Made by a program: the position numbers and the translations under genes. The notes beneath the pieces are model-generated. The model did not search any database. It was not told the origin of the DNA and worked only from the letters and a program-made list of their open reading frames with translations. Of a stretch of DNA of 16,490 nt, positions 6,874 through 13,468 are shown piece by piece; the first letter of the stretch is position 1; each line of letters starts with the position of its first letter. This stretch comes from Spirochaetales bacterium (GTDB lineage Bacteria; Spirochaetota; Spirochaetia; DTKZ01), in contig JAISQU010000080.1 of the NCBI GenBank assembly GCA_031274005.1, forward strand, positions 1 to 16,490, given 5' to 3'.

Positions 6874-8355
6874 TTATGCCTCCTGAGAGAAGGCCTGGGA
6901 CAGTTTTTCTATAATCTTCTTGACCTGGTCTTCGTTATGCAGATGAAATAAGCCAAGGGTGTCCGCGTCAAACTGATCAAAACCTATAAGCTGGTCGTCA
7001 TAATTGCACATCATATTGGCAAGGTAAACAGTCGCGACGCTGTCATAGTTGGTTTTGGGAGCGTTCTGCGGTTCATGGTGATACCGTATGGAATTGACAA
7101 GGGATTCCGGAAAGTTCCATTTTTCCGCGATAAGGGCGCCGATCTGCGAATGGTTCAGGCCGGCCGTCATGTCTTCAAAAAGCTCCTGGGGAATATCTTT
7201 TTCTTTGGAAAATTTTACAATTTTATCAATAAGCTGGGGGTGCACACTGGAAAAGATAATCTTCCCCATATCGTGAAGAATACCCCCCACATAAACATCG
7301 TCCAGGATTTCCTTCTTGCGCAGAAAATTCTTTGCCAGACTGTAAGCGTAAAAAGCCGTCTTGTAGGAATGGTTCCACAAGGCTTTGAGTTTTGCGTCAT
7401 CCTTTCCGCCCAGAATTTTCTGGGTTCCGTAGGAATATAGAAGGTTCTTCAGGCCCCGCAGCCCAACCATCTTGACCGCCTCGACAATGTTATTGACCTT
7501 TTTGGGCAGCATAAATTGGGCCGAGTTGACCACTTTGAGAAGATCCGCCGTCAGCACAGGGTCGGTCGATACCTGCCGCGCCAAATCCTGAATCTCGCTG
7601 TCCGGATCGGAAAGCATTTGCTGCAGAACAACAATATTGTCCGGAAAATTGGGCAGACTGTTGATCTCCTCCACAATCCTCTTGCTGAGGGTAGCCATGT
7701 TTTCCATTTTGACATTCGCCATGGGGATGGAAAGCCGCGCAACAGTTTCGCCGTTTTTGGCGTCAATATCAAAAGCATCCTCATTCAGGCCGAGTTTTTT
7801 CAGCATGAGAACCATGATAACAATGCCAAGACCCGCCCCCTCCGAATCATCCAGCACGGTCGACAGGGCCTCCTCCAGAGACGCAAACGCCCGAGAACGG
7901 GCTATGCGGTCGTATACCCGGATTTGCTCTTTTTGAGTAATCTCCGCATTGTTGCAAACAAAAAGGTTGAGGTTTTGTCCCCGGACCTGATAAATAACCT
8001 TAATATAATATCCCGCTTCTTTCTGAAGGGTCAGCCAGTGGTCAATATTGTCCAGGGTTTCGATCTTGAAATTTTCCATGCCCGTGCGGTACTGTTCGTC
8101 ATCCAGAATATTCAGACCCTTGTCATGAAAATAAACGCGCTTTGTATTGGCTTTTTTCGCGTTGACAGCAAGCTCCCTTAAACAATAGGCGAGCGGGTCT
8201 TTCAGGCTCTCCTGCCCCAGTTCCTTGAGAAAAATCTCCAAAACCTGTTCAAGATAGATTTCCATTTCATGAGGCAGGGTAAAAGTCTTTATTGTCAAGG
8301 GAATGGAATTCCGCGCCGCGTGGACTATTTTATCAACATCTACCGCCTGGGGCAT
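6874..8355 (-). CDS. HATPase-like domain fused to HDOD domain; signalling protein
   Basis: From the ATG at 8355 the protein has 493 residues. The N-terminal part resembles a GHKL/histidine-kinase ATPase domain: an N-box-like RELAVNAKKAN (60-70) and a G-box-like DSEGAGLG (170-177). No phospho-acceptor domain is evident. Residues about 232-440 form an HDOD domain. Unusually for HDOD it keeps most HD-type metal ligands: H329, HD at 361-362, H402 and H426/H427. It lacks the GYP motif of cyclic-di-GMP phosphodiesterases. Role is probably signal transduction, but substrate and partner are unknown. A GTG start at 8367 would add four residues; the ATG is preferred because AGGTGG (minus strand, 8369-8364) is 8 bases before it, while the GTG lies inside that site. 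It has its own strong promoter and stands alone. Confidence 0.87.
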   Translation of the reverse strand: MPQAVDVDKIVHAARNSIPLTIKTFTLPHEMEIYLEQVLEIFLKELGQESLKDPLAYCLRELAVNAKKANTKRVYFHDKGLNILDDEQYRTGMENFKIETLDNIDHWLTLQKEAGYYIKVIYQVRGQNLNLFVCNNAEITQKEQIRVYDRIARSRAFASLEEALSTVLDDSEGAGLGIVIMVLMLKKLGLNEDAFDIDAKNGETVARLSIPMANVKMENMATLSKRIVEEINSLPNFPDNIVVLQQMLSDPDSEIQDLARQVSTDPVLTADLLKVVNSAQFMLPKKVNNIVEAVKMVGLRGLKNLLYSYGTQKILGGKDDAKLKALWNHSYKTAFYAYSLAKNFLRKKEILDDVYVGGILHDMGKIIFSSVHPQLIDKIVKFSKEKDIPQELFEDMTAGLNHSQIGALIAEKWNFPESLVNSIRYHHEPQNAPKTNYDSVATVYLANMMCNYDDQLIGFDQFDADTLGLFHLHNEDQVKKIIEKLSQAFSQEA

Positions 8356-8363
8356 CCGTAAAA

Positions 8364-8369
8364 CCACCT
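8364..8369 (-). promoter_or_regulatory. Ribosome binding site that fixes the HDOD gene start
   Basis: AGGTGG on the minus strand lies 8 bases from the ATG at 8355-8353. The upstream GTG at 8367 would fall inside this site, so initiation at the ATG is favoured. Confidence 0.6.
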
Positions 8370-8409
8370 GTTAAAAAGTTACTAAAAATATCGACAACAT
8401 CAGGATTAA

Positions 8410-8437
8410 AGTATACTTGGCCGGACAGGAATGTCAA
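8410..8437 (-). promoter_or_regulatory. Strong promoter for the HATPase-HDOD gene
   Basis: On the minus strand TTGACA (8437-8432) precedes TATACT (8415-8410) by 16 bp, near consensus at both boxes. The predicted start is near 8403, leaving a leader of about 48 nt. The -35 begins 5 bases from the end palindrome of repeat element A, so that palindrome occupies the upstream-activator position. Confidence 0.7.
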
Positions 8438-8442
8438 GTAGG

Positions 8443-8476
8443 CGACATACGGTTCGCATAGGCGAACCGTATGTCG
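8443..8476. repeat. End palindrome of element A
   Basis: Two perfect 15-bp arms, CGACATACGGTTCGC and its complement, surround a 4-base loop. The matching palindrome of copy B (14014-14051) differs at one pair: A-T in A is G-C in B, so pairing is preserved. Confidence 0.85.
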
Positions 8477-8903
8477 GCGCCGGAAATTGCGGTGGAAGCC
8501 ACCAGTGCGCTACAGGCGACGCAACAAACGGCCTGAAAGTAACGCCCGCGCCGCGCGCGGGCCGTTGCGGTTATGCCCCTTCCGCACATTTCCGTGAAAG
8601 GGCCTCCCCGCATCGGCGGGGGAAATCGCCCCGGAAATTGCGGTGGAAGCCACCAGCGCGCTACAGGCGACGCAACAATCGGCCTGAAAGTAACGCCCGC
8701 GCCGGGCGCGGGCCGTTGCGGTTATGCCCCTTCCGCACATTTCCGTGAAAGCGTCTCTCCGCATCGGCGGGGGAAATCGCCCCGGAAATTGCGGTGGAAG
8801 TCACCAGCGCGCTACAGGCGACGCAACAAACGGCCTGAAAGTAACGCCCGCGCCGCGCGCGGGCCGTTGCGGTTATGCCCCTTCCGCGATTTCCGTGTGT
8901 GGC
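8443..8903 (+). repeat. Modular repeat element, copy A (three units of 151 bp)
   Basis: The element opens with a perfect 15-bp palindrome (8443-8457 with 8462-8476, loop ATAG). Three direct units follow, starting with GGAAATTGCGG at 8482, 8633 and 8784. The first two are exactly 151 bp and the third stops at about 8903. In each unit GGAAATTGCGG can pair with CCGCACATTTCC near the end. Inside lie GGTGG/CCACC (wobble in unit 3), CAGGC/GCCTG and GCCCGCGC/GCGCGGGC hairpins. Units are joined by a linker hairpin such as CCCCGC-ATCG-GCGGGG (8606-8621). Copy B at 13469-14051 is the same design in the opposite direction. No protein, direct target-site duplication or transposase is associated. Confidence 0.85.
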
Positions 8904-8914
8904 CGCCGCCGGCA

Positions 8915-9098
8915 GGGTGCACCAATTTTTTCCGCGCAAAGTCACCGGAAGCCCCCGGGCATGCGCCCGAATTCCGAATTATAAGGAGATTTTGAACAGG
9001 CTCTAAGATGGTTTTGCGGGCACACGGCTTCGCCGTGCGGTTTCTTGGCCCGGTTTTTTGCTTCGCAAAAAAGGCGCACGGAAAAAATTGGTGCACCC
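8915..9098. repeat. Inverted repeat, 19-bp perfect core, MITE-like
   Basis: GGGTGCACCAATTTTTTCC (8915-8933) is matched by its exact complement at 9080-9098. Similarity continues outward as GCCGGC and inward as GCGC with small gaps. The 146-bp interior holds further hairpins: CACGGC-TTC-GCCGTG and TTTTTTGC-TTC-GCAAAAAA (around 9014-9072), and GGGC-ATGC-GCCC. No significant gene is present; the small reading frame at 9008-9193 has no recognisable product. The arrangement resembles a miniature inverted-repeat element abutting repeat element A, but it could be a structured transcript. Confidence 0.6.
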
Positions 9099-9161
9099 CC
9101 GCCGGCATGGTTTTCCGATTTTTCCCCAAAAAGAAGTTGTACCTCAGGGAAAATTTATACC

Positions 9162-9191
9162 TTGACAATGCGGGAAAGATGGGCCTAAAAT
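9162..9191 (+). promoter_or_regulatory. cstA promoter
   Basis: TTGACA (9162-9167), 18 bp, TAAAAT (9186-9191), predicting a start near 9198 and a leader of about 66 nt. Confidence 0.6.
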
Positions 9192-9203
9192 AGAGATATA
9201 AAC

Positions 9204-9241
9204 CCTTTTATCTATAAAAACCAAAAATCAAAGATAAAAGG
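9204..9241 (+). promoter_or_regulatory. Leader hairpin of cstA mRNA
   Basis: CCTTTTATCT (9204-9213) and AGATAAAAGG (9232-9241) form a perfect 10-bp stem with an 18-base A-rich loop. It lies entirely within the predicted leader, just after the transcription start and 14 bases before the GGGGGA ribosome site region. Position suggests a stability or translation-control element. It does not sequester the ribosome site as drawn. Confidence 0.5.
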
Positions 9242-9263
9242 CAGTTCTAAAAAAGGGGGAAAT

Positions 9264-10973
9264 ATGAATAGCACGATCATTGCTCTGTTTGCTCTGGCGC
9301 TTTATCTGGTTTTCTACTTCACGTATGGGAAGAAACTCCAGACAAAGCTCTGCAGATCTCACGAGGCGCCGGACGCGCCGTCAAAACGGCTTGCCGACGG
9401 GGTTGACTATGTGCCGACAAGCAAATATGTCTTGTTTGGTCATCACTTTGCATCGATTGCCGGCGCCGGTCCCATTACCGGCCCCGCGGTTGCCATTGTG
9501 TGGGGCTGGCTGCCCGGGCTTTTGTGGGTGTGGTTCGGCAATATCTTTGTCGGCGCCATCCACGACTACCTGGCGCTGGTTGCCTCGGTGCGGTATGACG
9601 GCCGTTCGGTTCAGTATGTTGCCCAGGACCTTATGGGCAAACGGGCGGGAAAATCCTTCGGCTGGTTTATCCTGTTCCTGTGTATCCTCGTTGTCGCCGC
9701 TTTTGGCGATATCGTGGCGGGGCAGTTTGCCGGCGGCAAGGGTGAAGTGGCTTCCACATTCTTCCTGTTCTGCGCGGCGGCCATTATTCTGGGCGTTCTG
9801 ATGTACAGAACAAAGCTGGGCATGGGGCTTAGTACCATTATCGGCATTGCCCTGCTTATCGGGGCCTTTGCTCTTGGCGGGCAATACGGAATAGCGGGTG
9901 TAAGCAAAGACGTATGGTTCCTAGTTATCTTTTTGTACGTGGTTATCGCCTCGGCCATGCCGGTCAATATTCTGTTGCAGCCACGGGACTATCTTAACTC
10001 GTTCCTGCTCTACTTCGGGCTTGTTTTGGGCGGGGCCGCGGCCATTGTCGCTTTCCAGGGCTTTACCGCCGTTCACGCGTTTGAATCTTTCAGCGCGCCG
10101 GCCATAGGGGGGCATCCTTCGCCCTTCTGGCCCACCATCCCGCTGGTTATCGCCTGCGGCGCTCTTTCGGGCTTTCACGCTTTGGTCGCTTCGGGAACCA
10201 GTTCCAAGCAGCTTCGCGATGAAAAAGACGCCCTCTTTGTCGGTTACGGCGCGATGCTTACCGAAGGTTTCCTGTCTACCCTGGTTGTTATTTCCATTGC
10301 CGGATTCGGGCTTATGGCGTTTGCGGACGAGGCCGCGCTTTTCAAGGCTGGCCCCATCCCGCGCTTTATCCAGAGTTTTGGCGCGATGATCAACTCGGCT
10401 CTTCCCTTTATTTCAAAGGAGTTTATGAGCCTCTTCGCGGCGGTTTGGGTATCTTCCTTCGCGCTTACTACCCTTGATACCTGTAACCGGCTGGGCCGCT
10501 ACATCATCAGCGAACTGGCCCTGCCTCTCAAGGAAAAGAATGCCGGGGCCTACAGCTTTTTTGCCAACAAGTGGGCCGCCTCCATTGTTATGGCGTTCCT
10601 GGGCGTGGGGCTTGCTTTTACGGGCGAATATACGGTTCTGTGGCCCGCTTTCGCCGGGGCGAACCAGCTTATCGCTTCCATCGTTATGGTAACAGTCGCC
10701 CTGTGGGTTAAGAAAAAACTGAACGAAAAGTACACCAATCTTGTTCTTATTCCCGCCATCCTTCTGTGGATTACCGTTACGGTTGGTATTATCTGGTACG
10801 AAATTGTTGTTGTGCCCGATCTTTTCAAAGATATGGCCAATACGCGTAACGTGATAACGGGCGTCGCGGTTGGGACAATCAACATCATCATGCTTATTCT
10901 TAACTTTATCACGATCATTGAGTTCCTGAAAAACTTCGGAGGTAAGGGCGCCGTTGTTACTGAAAAGGTGTAA
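9264..10973 (+). CDS. cstA: Carbon starvation protein A family transporter
   Basis: The 569-residue protein is almost entirely hydrophobic, with well over ten membrane spans. It shows the CstA family pattern: the N-terminal LADGVDYVPTSKYVLFGHHF, then FASIAGAGPITGPAVA, WGWLPGLLW, GAIHDYLAL and, further on, the GFHALVASGTSSKQ segment. CstA and its relative BtsT import peptides or pyruvate when carbon is scarce. Compared with E. coli CstA (about 700 residues) the C-terminal part is shorter, as in many CstA proteins outside enterobacteria. Substrate (peptide or pyruvate) cannot be decided from sequence. GGGGGA upstream is the likely ribosome site. The gene stands alone, with its own promoter and a strong terminator. 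Confidence 0.95.
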   Translation: MNSTIIALFALALYLVFYFTYGKKLQTKLCRSHEAPDAPSKRLADGVDYVPTSKYVLFGHHFASIAGAGPITGPAVAIVWGWLPGLLWVWFGNIFVGAIHDYLALVASVRYDGRSVQYVAQDLMGKRAGKSFGWFILFLCILVVAAFGDIVAGQFAGGKGEVASTFFLFCAAAIILGVLMYRTKLGMGLSTIIGIALLIGAFALGGQYGIAGVSKDVWFLVIFLYVVIASAMPVNILLQPRDYLNSFLLYFGLVLGGAAAIVAFQGFTAVHAFESFSAPAIGGHPSPFWPTIPLVIACGALSGFHALVASGTSSKQLRDEKDALFVGYGAMLTEGFLSTLVVISIAGFGLMAFADEAALFKAGPIPRFIQSFGAMINSALPFISKEFMSLFAAVWVSSFALTTLDTCNRLGRYIISELALPLKEKNAGAYSFFANKWAASIVMAFLGVGLAFTGEYTVLWPAFAGANQLIASIVMVTVALWVKKKLNEKYTNLVLIPAILLWITVTVGIIWYEIVVVPDLFKDMANTRNVITGVAVGTINIIMLILNFITIIEFLKNFGGKGAVVTEKV

Positions 10974-10999
10974 ACCTTTCAAAATTTAGGTTTGTTTGG

Positions 11000-11033
11000 G
11001 CCTGCACCGCTTTCGGGCTGTGCAGGCTTTTTT
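11000..11033 (+). terminator. Rho-independent terminator of cstA
   Basis: GCCTGCAC (11000-11007) and GTGCAGGC (11020-11027) form a perfect 8-bp stem with a 12-base loop, followed at once by six T (11028-11033). It begins 27 bp after the cstA stop. Confidence 0.88.
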
Positions 11034-11079
11034 CTTATGGATTGTATGCGCTGTCTGTGGTTAATCTTTGTGGGGGTGT

Positions 11080-11361
11080 ATGTTCAAAAAAATTCTTGCC
11101 TTTCCGCGGAAACTTATCGGGTATATTACCGAGATAAACCGTACCAAGGCGACAGATATGATGAGCTTCGAGGTGAACGAGATGGAAAACCTCTTTGCCA
11201 TTCTCCTGTTCGGAAGTTTTATGGGCCTGCCCGCGCCTCCCGCGGCTATGGCTATTGAGCTTTTGCCCTACATGGAAAATGAGCTGCGGCTTATGGTGTC
11301 GCGGGCGGATTTTGCCCAGGACGCTATTGCCTCGGTTATGGATATACTGCATGTTGATTAG
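11080..11361 (+). CDS. Conserved-type small protein, first gene of ArsA module
   Basis: I do not recognise a named family in this 93-residue product, which begins MFKKILAFPRKL. The first half is basic and amphipathic. The middle (about 40-62) is hydrophobic, with FAILLFGSFMGLPAPPAAMA. The C-terminal third is helical and acidic. The hydrophobic stretch is short and contains three prolines, so peripheral membrane association or a hairpin insertion is possible. A TTG at 11068 would extend it by four residues, but the ATG is preferred, with GGGGG just 3 bases before it. It precedes the ArsA-type ATPase gene, suggesting a partner or client, but the 168-bp gap contains a large inverted repeat. Confidence 0.65.
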   Translation: MFKKILAFPRKLIGYITEINRTKATDMMSFEVNEMENLFAILLFGSFMGLPAPPAAMAIELLPYMENELRLMVSRADFAQDAIASVMDILHVD

Positions 11362-11424
11362 GAAAAAGATGAAGAATTCACCACGAAAGACACAAAAACA
11401 AACAAGAGAAGATGAAAGAGAAAA

Positions 11425-11499
11425 AACCGCAAAGTCGACGAAGTCGAATAGGGGATTAGGAATTTTCTTTACTTATTCGACTTCGTCGACTTTGCGGTT
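11425..11499. repeat. Perfect 26-bp inverted repeat upstream of the ArsA gene
   Basis: The arm at 11425-11450 is exactly complementary to 11474-11499, leaving a 23-base loop. It contains GTCGACGAAGTCGA, which is itself partly self-complementary. Outside the arms, CACCACGAAAGACAC on the left loosely mirrors the complement of the CATTCTTTGTGG on the right, so the element may be longer and MITE-like (about 11375-11520). If transcribed it would form a very stable hairpin between the first and second genes of the module. Confidence 0.85.
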
Positions 11500-11529
11500 A
11501 TCATTCTTTGTGGTTTTTAAGGTAGTGGT

Positions 11530-12495
11530 ATGAAGAAAATCGCTTTTTTTATGGGGAAGGGCGGGGTAGGGAAAACCACGATCTCCGCTACCGTGGCGTA
11601 TCAGTTGAGCCGGGAAAACAAAAAGGTTTTAATTGTGTCCCTCGACCCGGCCCACAATCTGGGGGATGTGTTTGAAAAAAAACTGACAAACGAAAAGCGG
11701 CCGCTCGGCGCGAATCTTGACGGCGTGGAGATTGACCTTTCGGCCTGGGTGGCGCGGTATCTGAAAGAAAGCCGTAACGAAATACGGTCGAATTATTTGT
11801 ACCACAGCGCGATTAATCTGGAAAATTATGTCAATATTCTTAAATATTCACCGGGTACGGAGGAATACGCCGTTTTATGGGCCATTGAGTACATTTACAG
11901 GGAGTACGCCGCGGCCTACGATATTATTATTTTTGACACGCCGCCTACGGCGCTTACTTTGCGGTTTCTGGCAATGCCCTCGATTACCAGCCTCTGGGTA
12001 GGGCAGTTGTCAAAGATGCGGGAAAAAATTCTGAAAAAACGGCAAACCATTCTGGCTGTTAACCCCAAGGCGAGCATTGTGCGCAACAGGCCGCTGGAGG
12101 ACGGCGGCGATGAGGATGTCCCCGTGCAGGGCGCGACGGATAAAAAGAACGACAAGATTTACATAAAACTTTCCGGTATAAGCGCGCGGCTTACGGAATT
12201 ACAGCGGCTTTTTTCGCATGAAAGCTATTTAAGCGTTGTGGTAAATCCCGATACCCTGTCCCTGTCGGAGGCCCTGCGCATCCGCGAGGAACTGGACAGG
12301 CTGGGCGTTCATATAAACAGCGTATGTTTGAATAAAACATCCGCCGAAGGCGCGGGACGCGAAAATGTCGAAAAGAATTTCGGCGGCTGTCCGGTTTTTA
12401 TGTCCCCGCTTCTTACGGAAGGAGTTAGGGCGGTTTCGGACCTTTCCGTCATCGATGTGGAAGGAGTAAAAAATGATCTTAAAGCGGCGGAGTAA
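11530..12495 (+). CDS. ArsA/GET3-type single-domain ATPase
   Basis: The 321-residue protein begins with the deviant Walker A MGKGGVGKTT (8-17). It then has the switch I motif DPAHNLGD (39-46) and switch II FDTPPTALTLRFL (135-147, family consensus DTAPTGHTLR), with the A-loop-like VVNPDTLSLSEALRI near 237-251. That identifies an anion-transporting ATPase ArsA/Get3 family member. It has one ATPase half, unlike the duplicated ArsA of arsenite pumps. No cysteines match the ArsA metalloid site or the Get3 zinc-binding CxxC; only C266 and C287 are present. arsB, arsD and arsR are absent. A tail-anchored or other membrane-protein targeting role is therefore more likely than arsenic resistance (inference). 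The variable insert at about 178-205 is acidic. Stop is 3 bp before the next gene. Confidence 0.9.
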   Translation: MKKIAFFMGKGGVGKTTISATVAYQLSRENKKVLIVSLDPAHNLGDVFEKKLTNEKRPLGANLDGVEIDLSAWVARYLKESRNEIRSNYLYHSAINLENYVNILKYSPGTEEYAVLWAIEYIYREYAAAYDIIIFDTPPTALTLRFLAMPSITSLWVGQLSKMREKILKKRQTILAVNPKASIVRNRPLEDGGDEDVPVQGATDKKNDKIYIKLSGISARLTELQRLFSHESYLSVVVNPDTLSLSEALRIREELDRLGVHINSVCLNKTSAEGAGRENVEKNFGGCPVFMSPLLTEGVRAVSDLSVIDVEGVKNDLKAAE

Positions 12496-12498
12496 AAG

Positions 12499-13200
12499 AT
12501 GAATGACACGGCTCTTATTGTTCCCCTTGTCGGCGTGGCCCTCCTTACAACCCTTGTATATTACCGGGGAAGAAAAAAGAACCGCTGGATTTCCGGCTGG
12601 ATAAGCCGCGAGGCCGAGGACGCCCTGAGGCCCGTCGATACCGAATACGTCAATTTCGGCGGGGTTATCGGCTATAACTTTGTCTATAAAATGCGGAAAA
12701 AGGGCGATTCGCATGACCAGCCTTTCCGCGAGGCAAAGGGGACTTTTACCCTTTTGCCGCGGCATTCGTTTTTTTTCATACCCATATCCTTTCTTTTTTT
12801 TACCCGCCATGACCGCTACTACCTCCAGCTTTATACCGATGGCAAGCTCGCGGGCGAGGGGCACATTATCGCGCGGTCTTACTTTTCCCGCGCGGCGCGC
12901 ATGATTATCGGGATTGACAGTCTCCAGCGCGATGATGCCGATTGCAACGGAAAGCGGTATGTTTTATTATGGAAGGGTAAGGGTATAGAGGAAAGTCTCC
13001 GGCGCTTGCTATTCAAACTGGAACATCCGGAACTACTTTTGCATTTTTGCTGTTACGACGAGAACAAGAACTTTTTTCTGTATGTAAAACCTGTCTGGCA
13101 GAAACTGGGCGAACTGCTTAAATCGTATCTGCCGGAGTTAAAACCGTTTTTTGTTAAAGGAGGATATACTGATGAATCCGGAAATGCAGAAAAAGATTGA
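12499..13200 (+). CDS. Membrane-anchored protein of unknown function
   Basis: This 233-residue protein has an N-terminal membrane span (about 5-22), then a basic stretch (RGRKKNR), and a larger mixed alpha/beta part. A second hydrophobic, Phe-rich segment lies near 88-101 (SFFFIPISFLFFT) and may be buried core or a re-entrant loop. I recognise no domain. It starts 3 bp after the ArsA-type gene, whose terminal GGAG serves as its ribosome site, so co-expression is near certain. Its last 29 bases overlap the next gene. By context it may be a client or membrane receptor for the ATPase, but nothing in the sequence proves that. Confidence 0.75.
   Translation: MNDTALIVPLVGVALLTTLVYYRGRKKNRWISGWISREAEDALRPVDTEYVNFGGVIGYNFVYKMRKKGDSHDQPFREAKGTFTLLPRHSFFFIPISFLFFTRHDRYYLQLYTDGKLAGEGHIIARSYFSRAARMIIGIDSLQRDDADCNGKRYVLLWKGKGIEESLRRLLFKLEHPELLLHFCCYDENKNFFLYVKPVWQKLGELLKSYLPELKPFFVKGGYTDESGNAEKD
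13156..13163 (+). promoter_or_regulatory. Ribosome binding site fixing the last ArsA-module start
   Basis: AAAGGAGG, near-perfect and 8 bases from the ATG at 13172, lies inside the end of the upstream reading frame. It makes the ATG the start rather than the in-frame TTG at 13151. Confidence 0.75.
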
Positions 13201-13444
13201 CGACATTCTTGGCCGCGTAAAGGAGCAAAGCAGCCTGCTGCCCGTCAACGAACTGGGCCTGGTGCGCAAAATTACCTGCAGCGACACGGAGCGTAAAATC
13301 CGCGTCGAAATGGAAGGCCCCGGCGACAGCCGCGCATGCATCTGCGCGGGGCTGGTTGGCGATATGCTCCGCCAGGGCGTGGAACGGGATCTGCAGAAAG
13401 AATTCGAAAAGGAGTTTGCCGGTTTCCGGGTGGAGTTTGCCTGA
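13172..13444 (+). CDS. Small soluble protein, weakly MIP18/DUF59-like
   Basis: The start is set at the ATG, because AAAGGAGG (13156-13163) is 8 bases upstream. A TTG at 13151 would fall before that site. The 90-residue product has an N-terminal helix, then VNELGLVRKI, a strand with KIRVEMEGPGDSRACICAG (43-61 region) and a C-terminal helix and strand ending FRVEFA. That order resembles MIP18/DUF59 proteins (pattern LGLVR-I, hydrophobic V-strand, then Cys), which work in iron-sulfur assembly. The similarity is weak and judged by eye. The gene overlaps the preceding gene by 29 bases in a different frame and ends the ArsA module. Confidence 0.7.
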   Translation: MNPEMQKKIDDILGRVKEQSSLLPVNELGLVRKITCSDTERKIRVEMEGPGDSRACICAGLVGDMLRQGVERDLQKEFEKEFAGFRVEFA

Positions 13445-13468
13445 GTCCACCGCCGGTTCCCGACGACA

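Noticed and set aside
8431..8995. Overlapping reading frames on both strands of element A encoding repeated peptides
   Set aside because: They arise because the 151-bp repeat lacks stops. The unit is not a multiple of three, so copies fall in different frames, and no ribosome site or domain is seen.
9008..9193. 61-codon frame upstream of cstA
   Set aside because: It runs through inverted-repeat sequence and the cstA promoter and has no ribosome site or domain.
11530..12495. Arsenite efflux pump ATPase
   Set aside because: It is single-domain, lacks the metal-binding cysteines and has no arsenic resistance neighbours.
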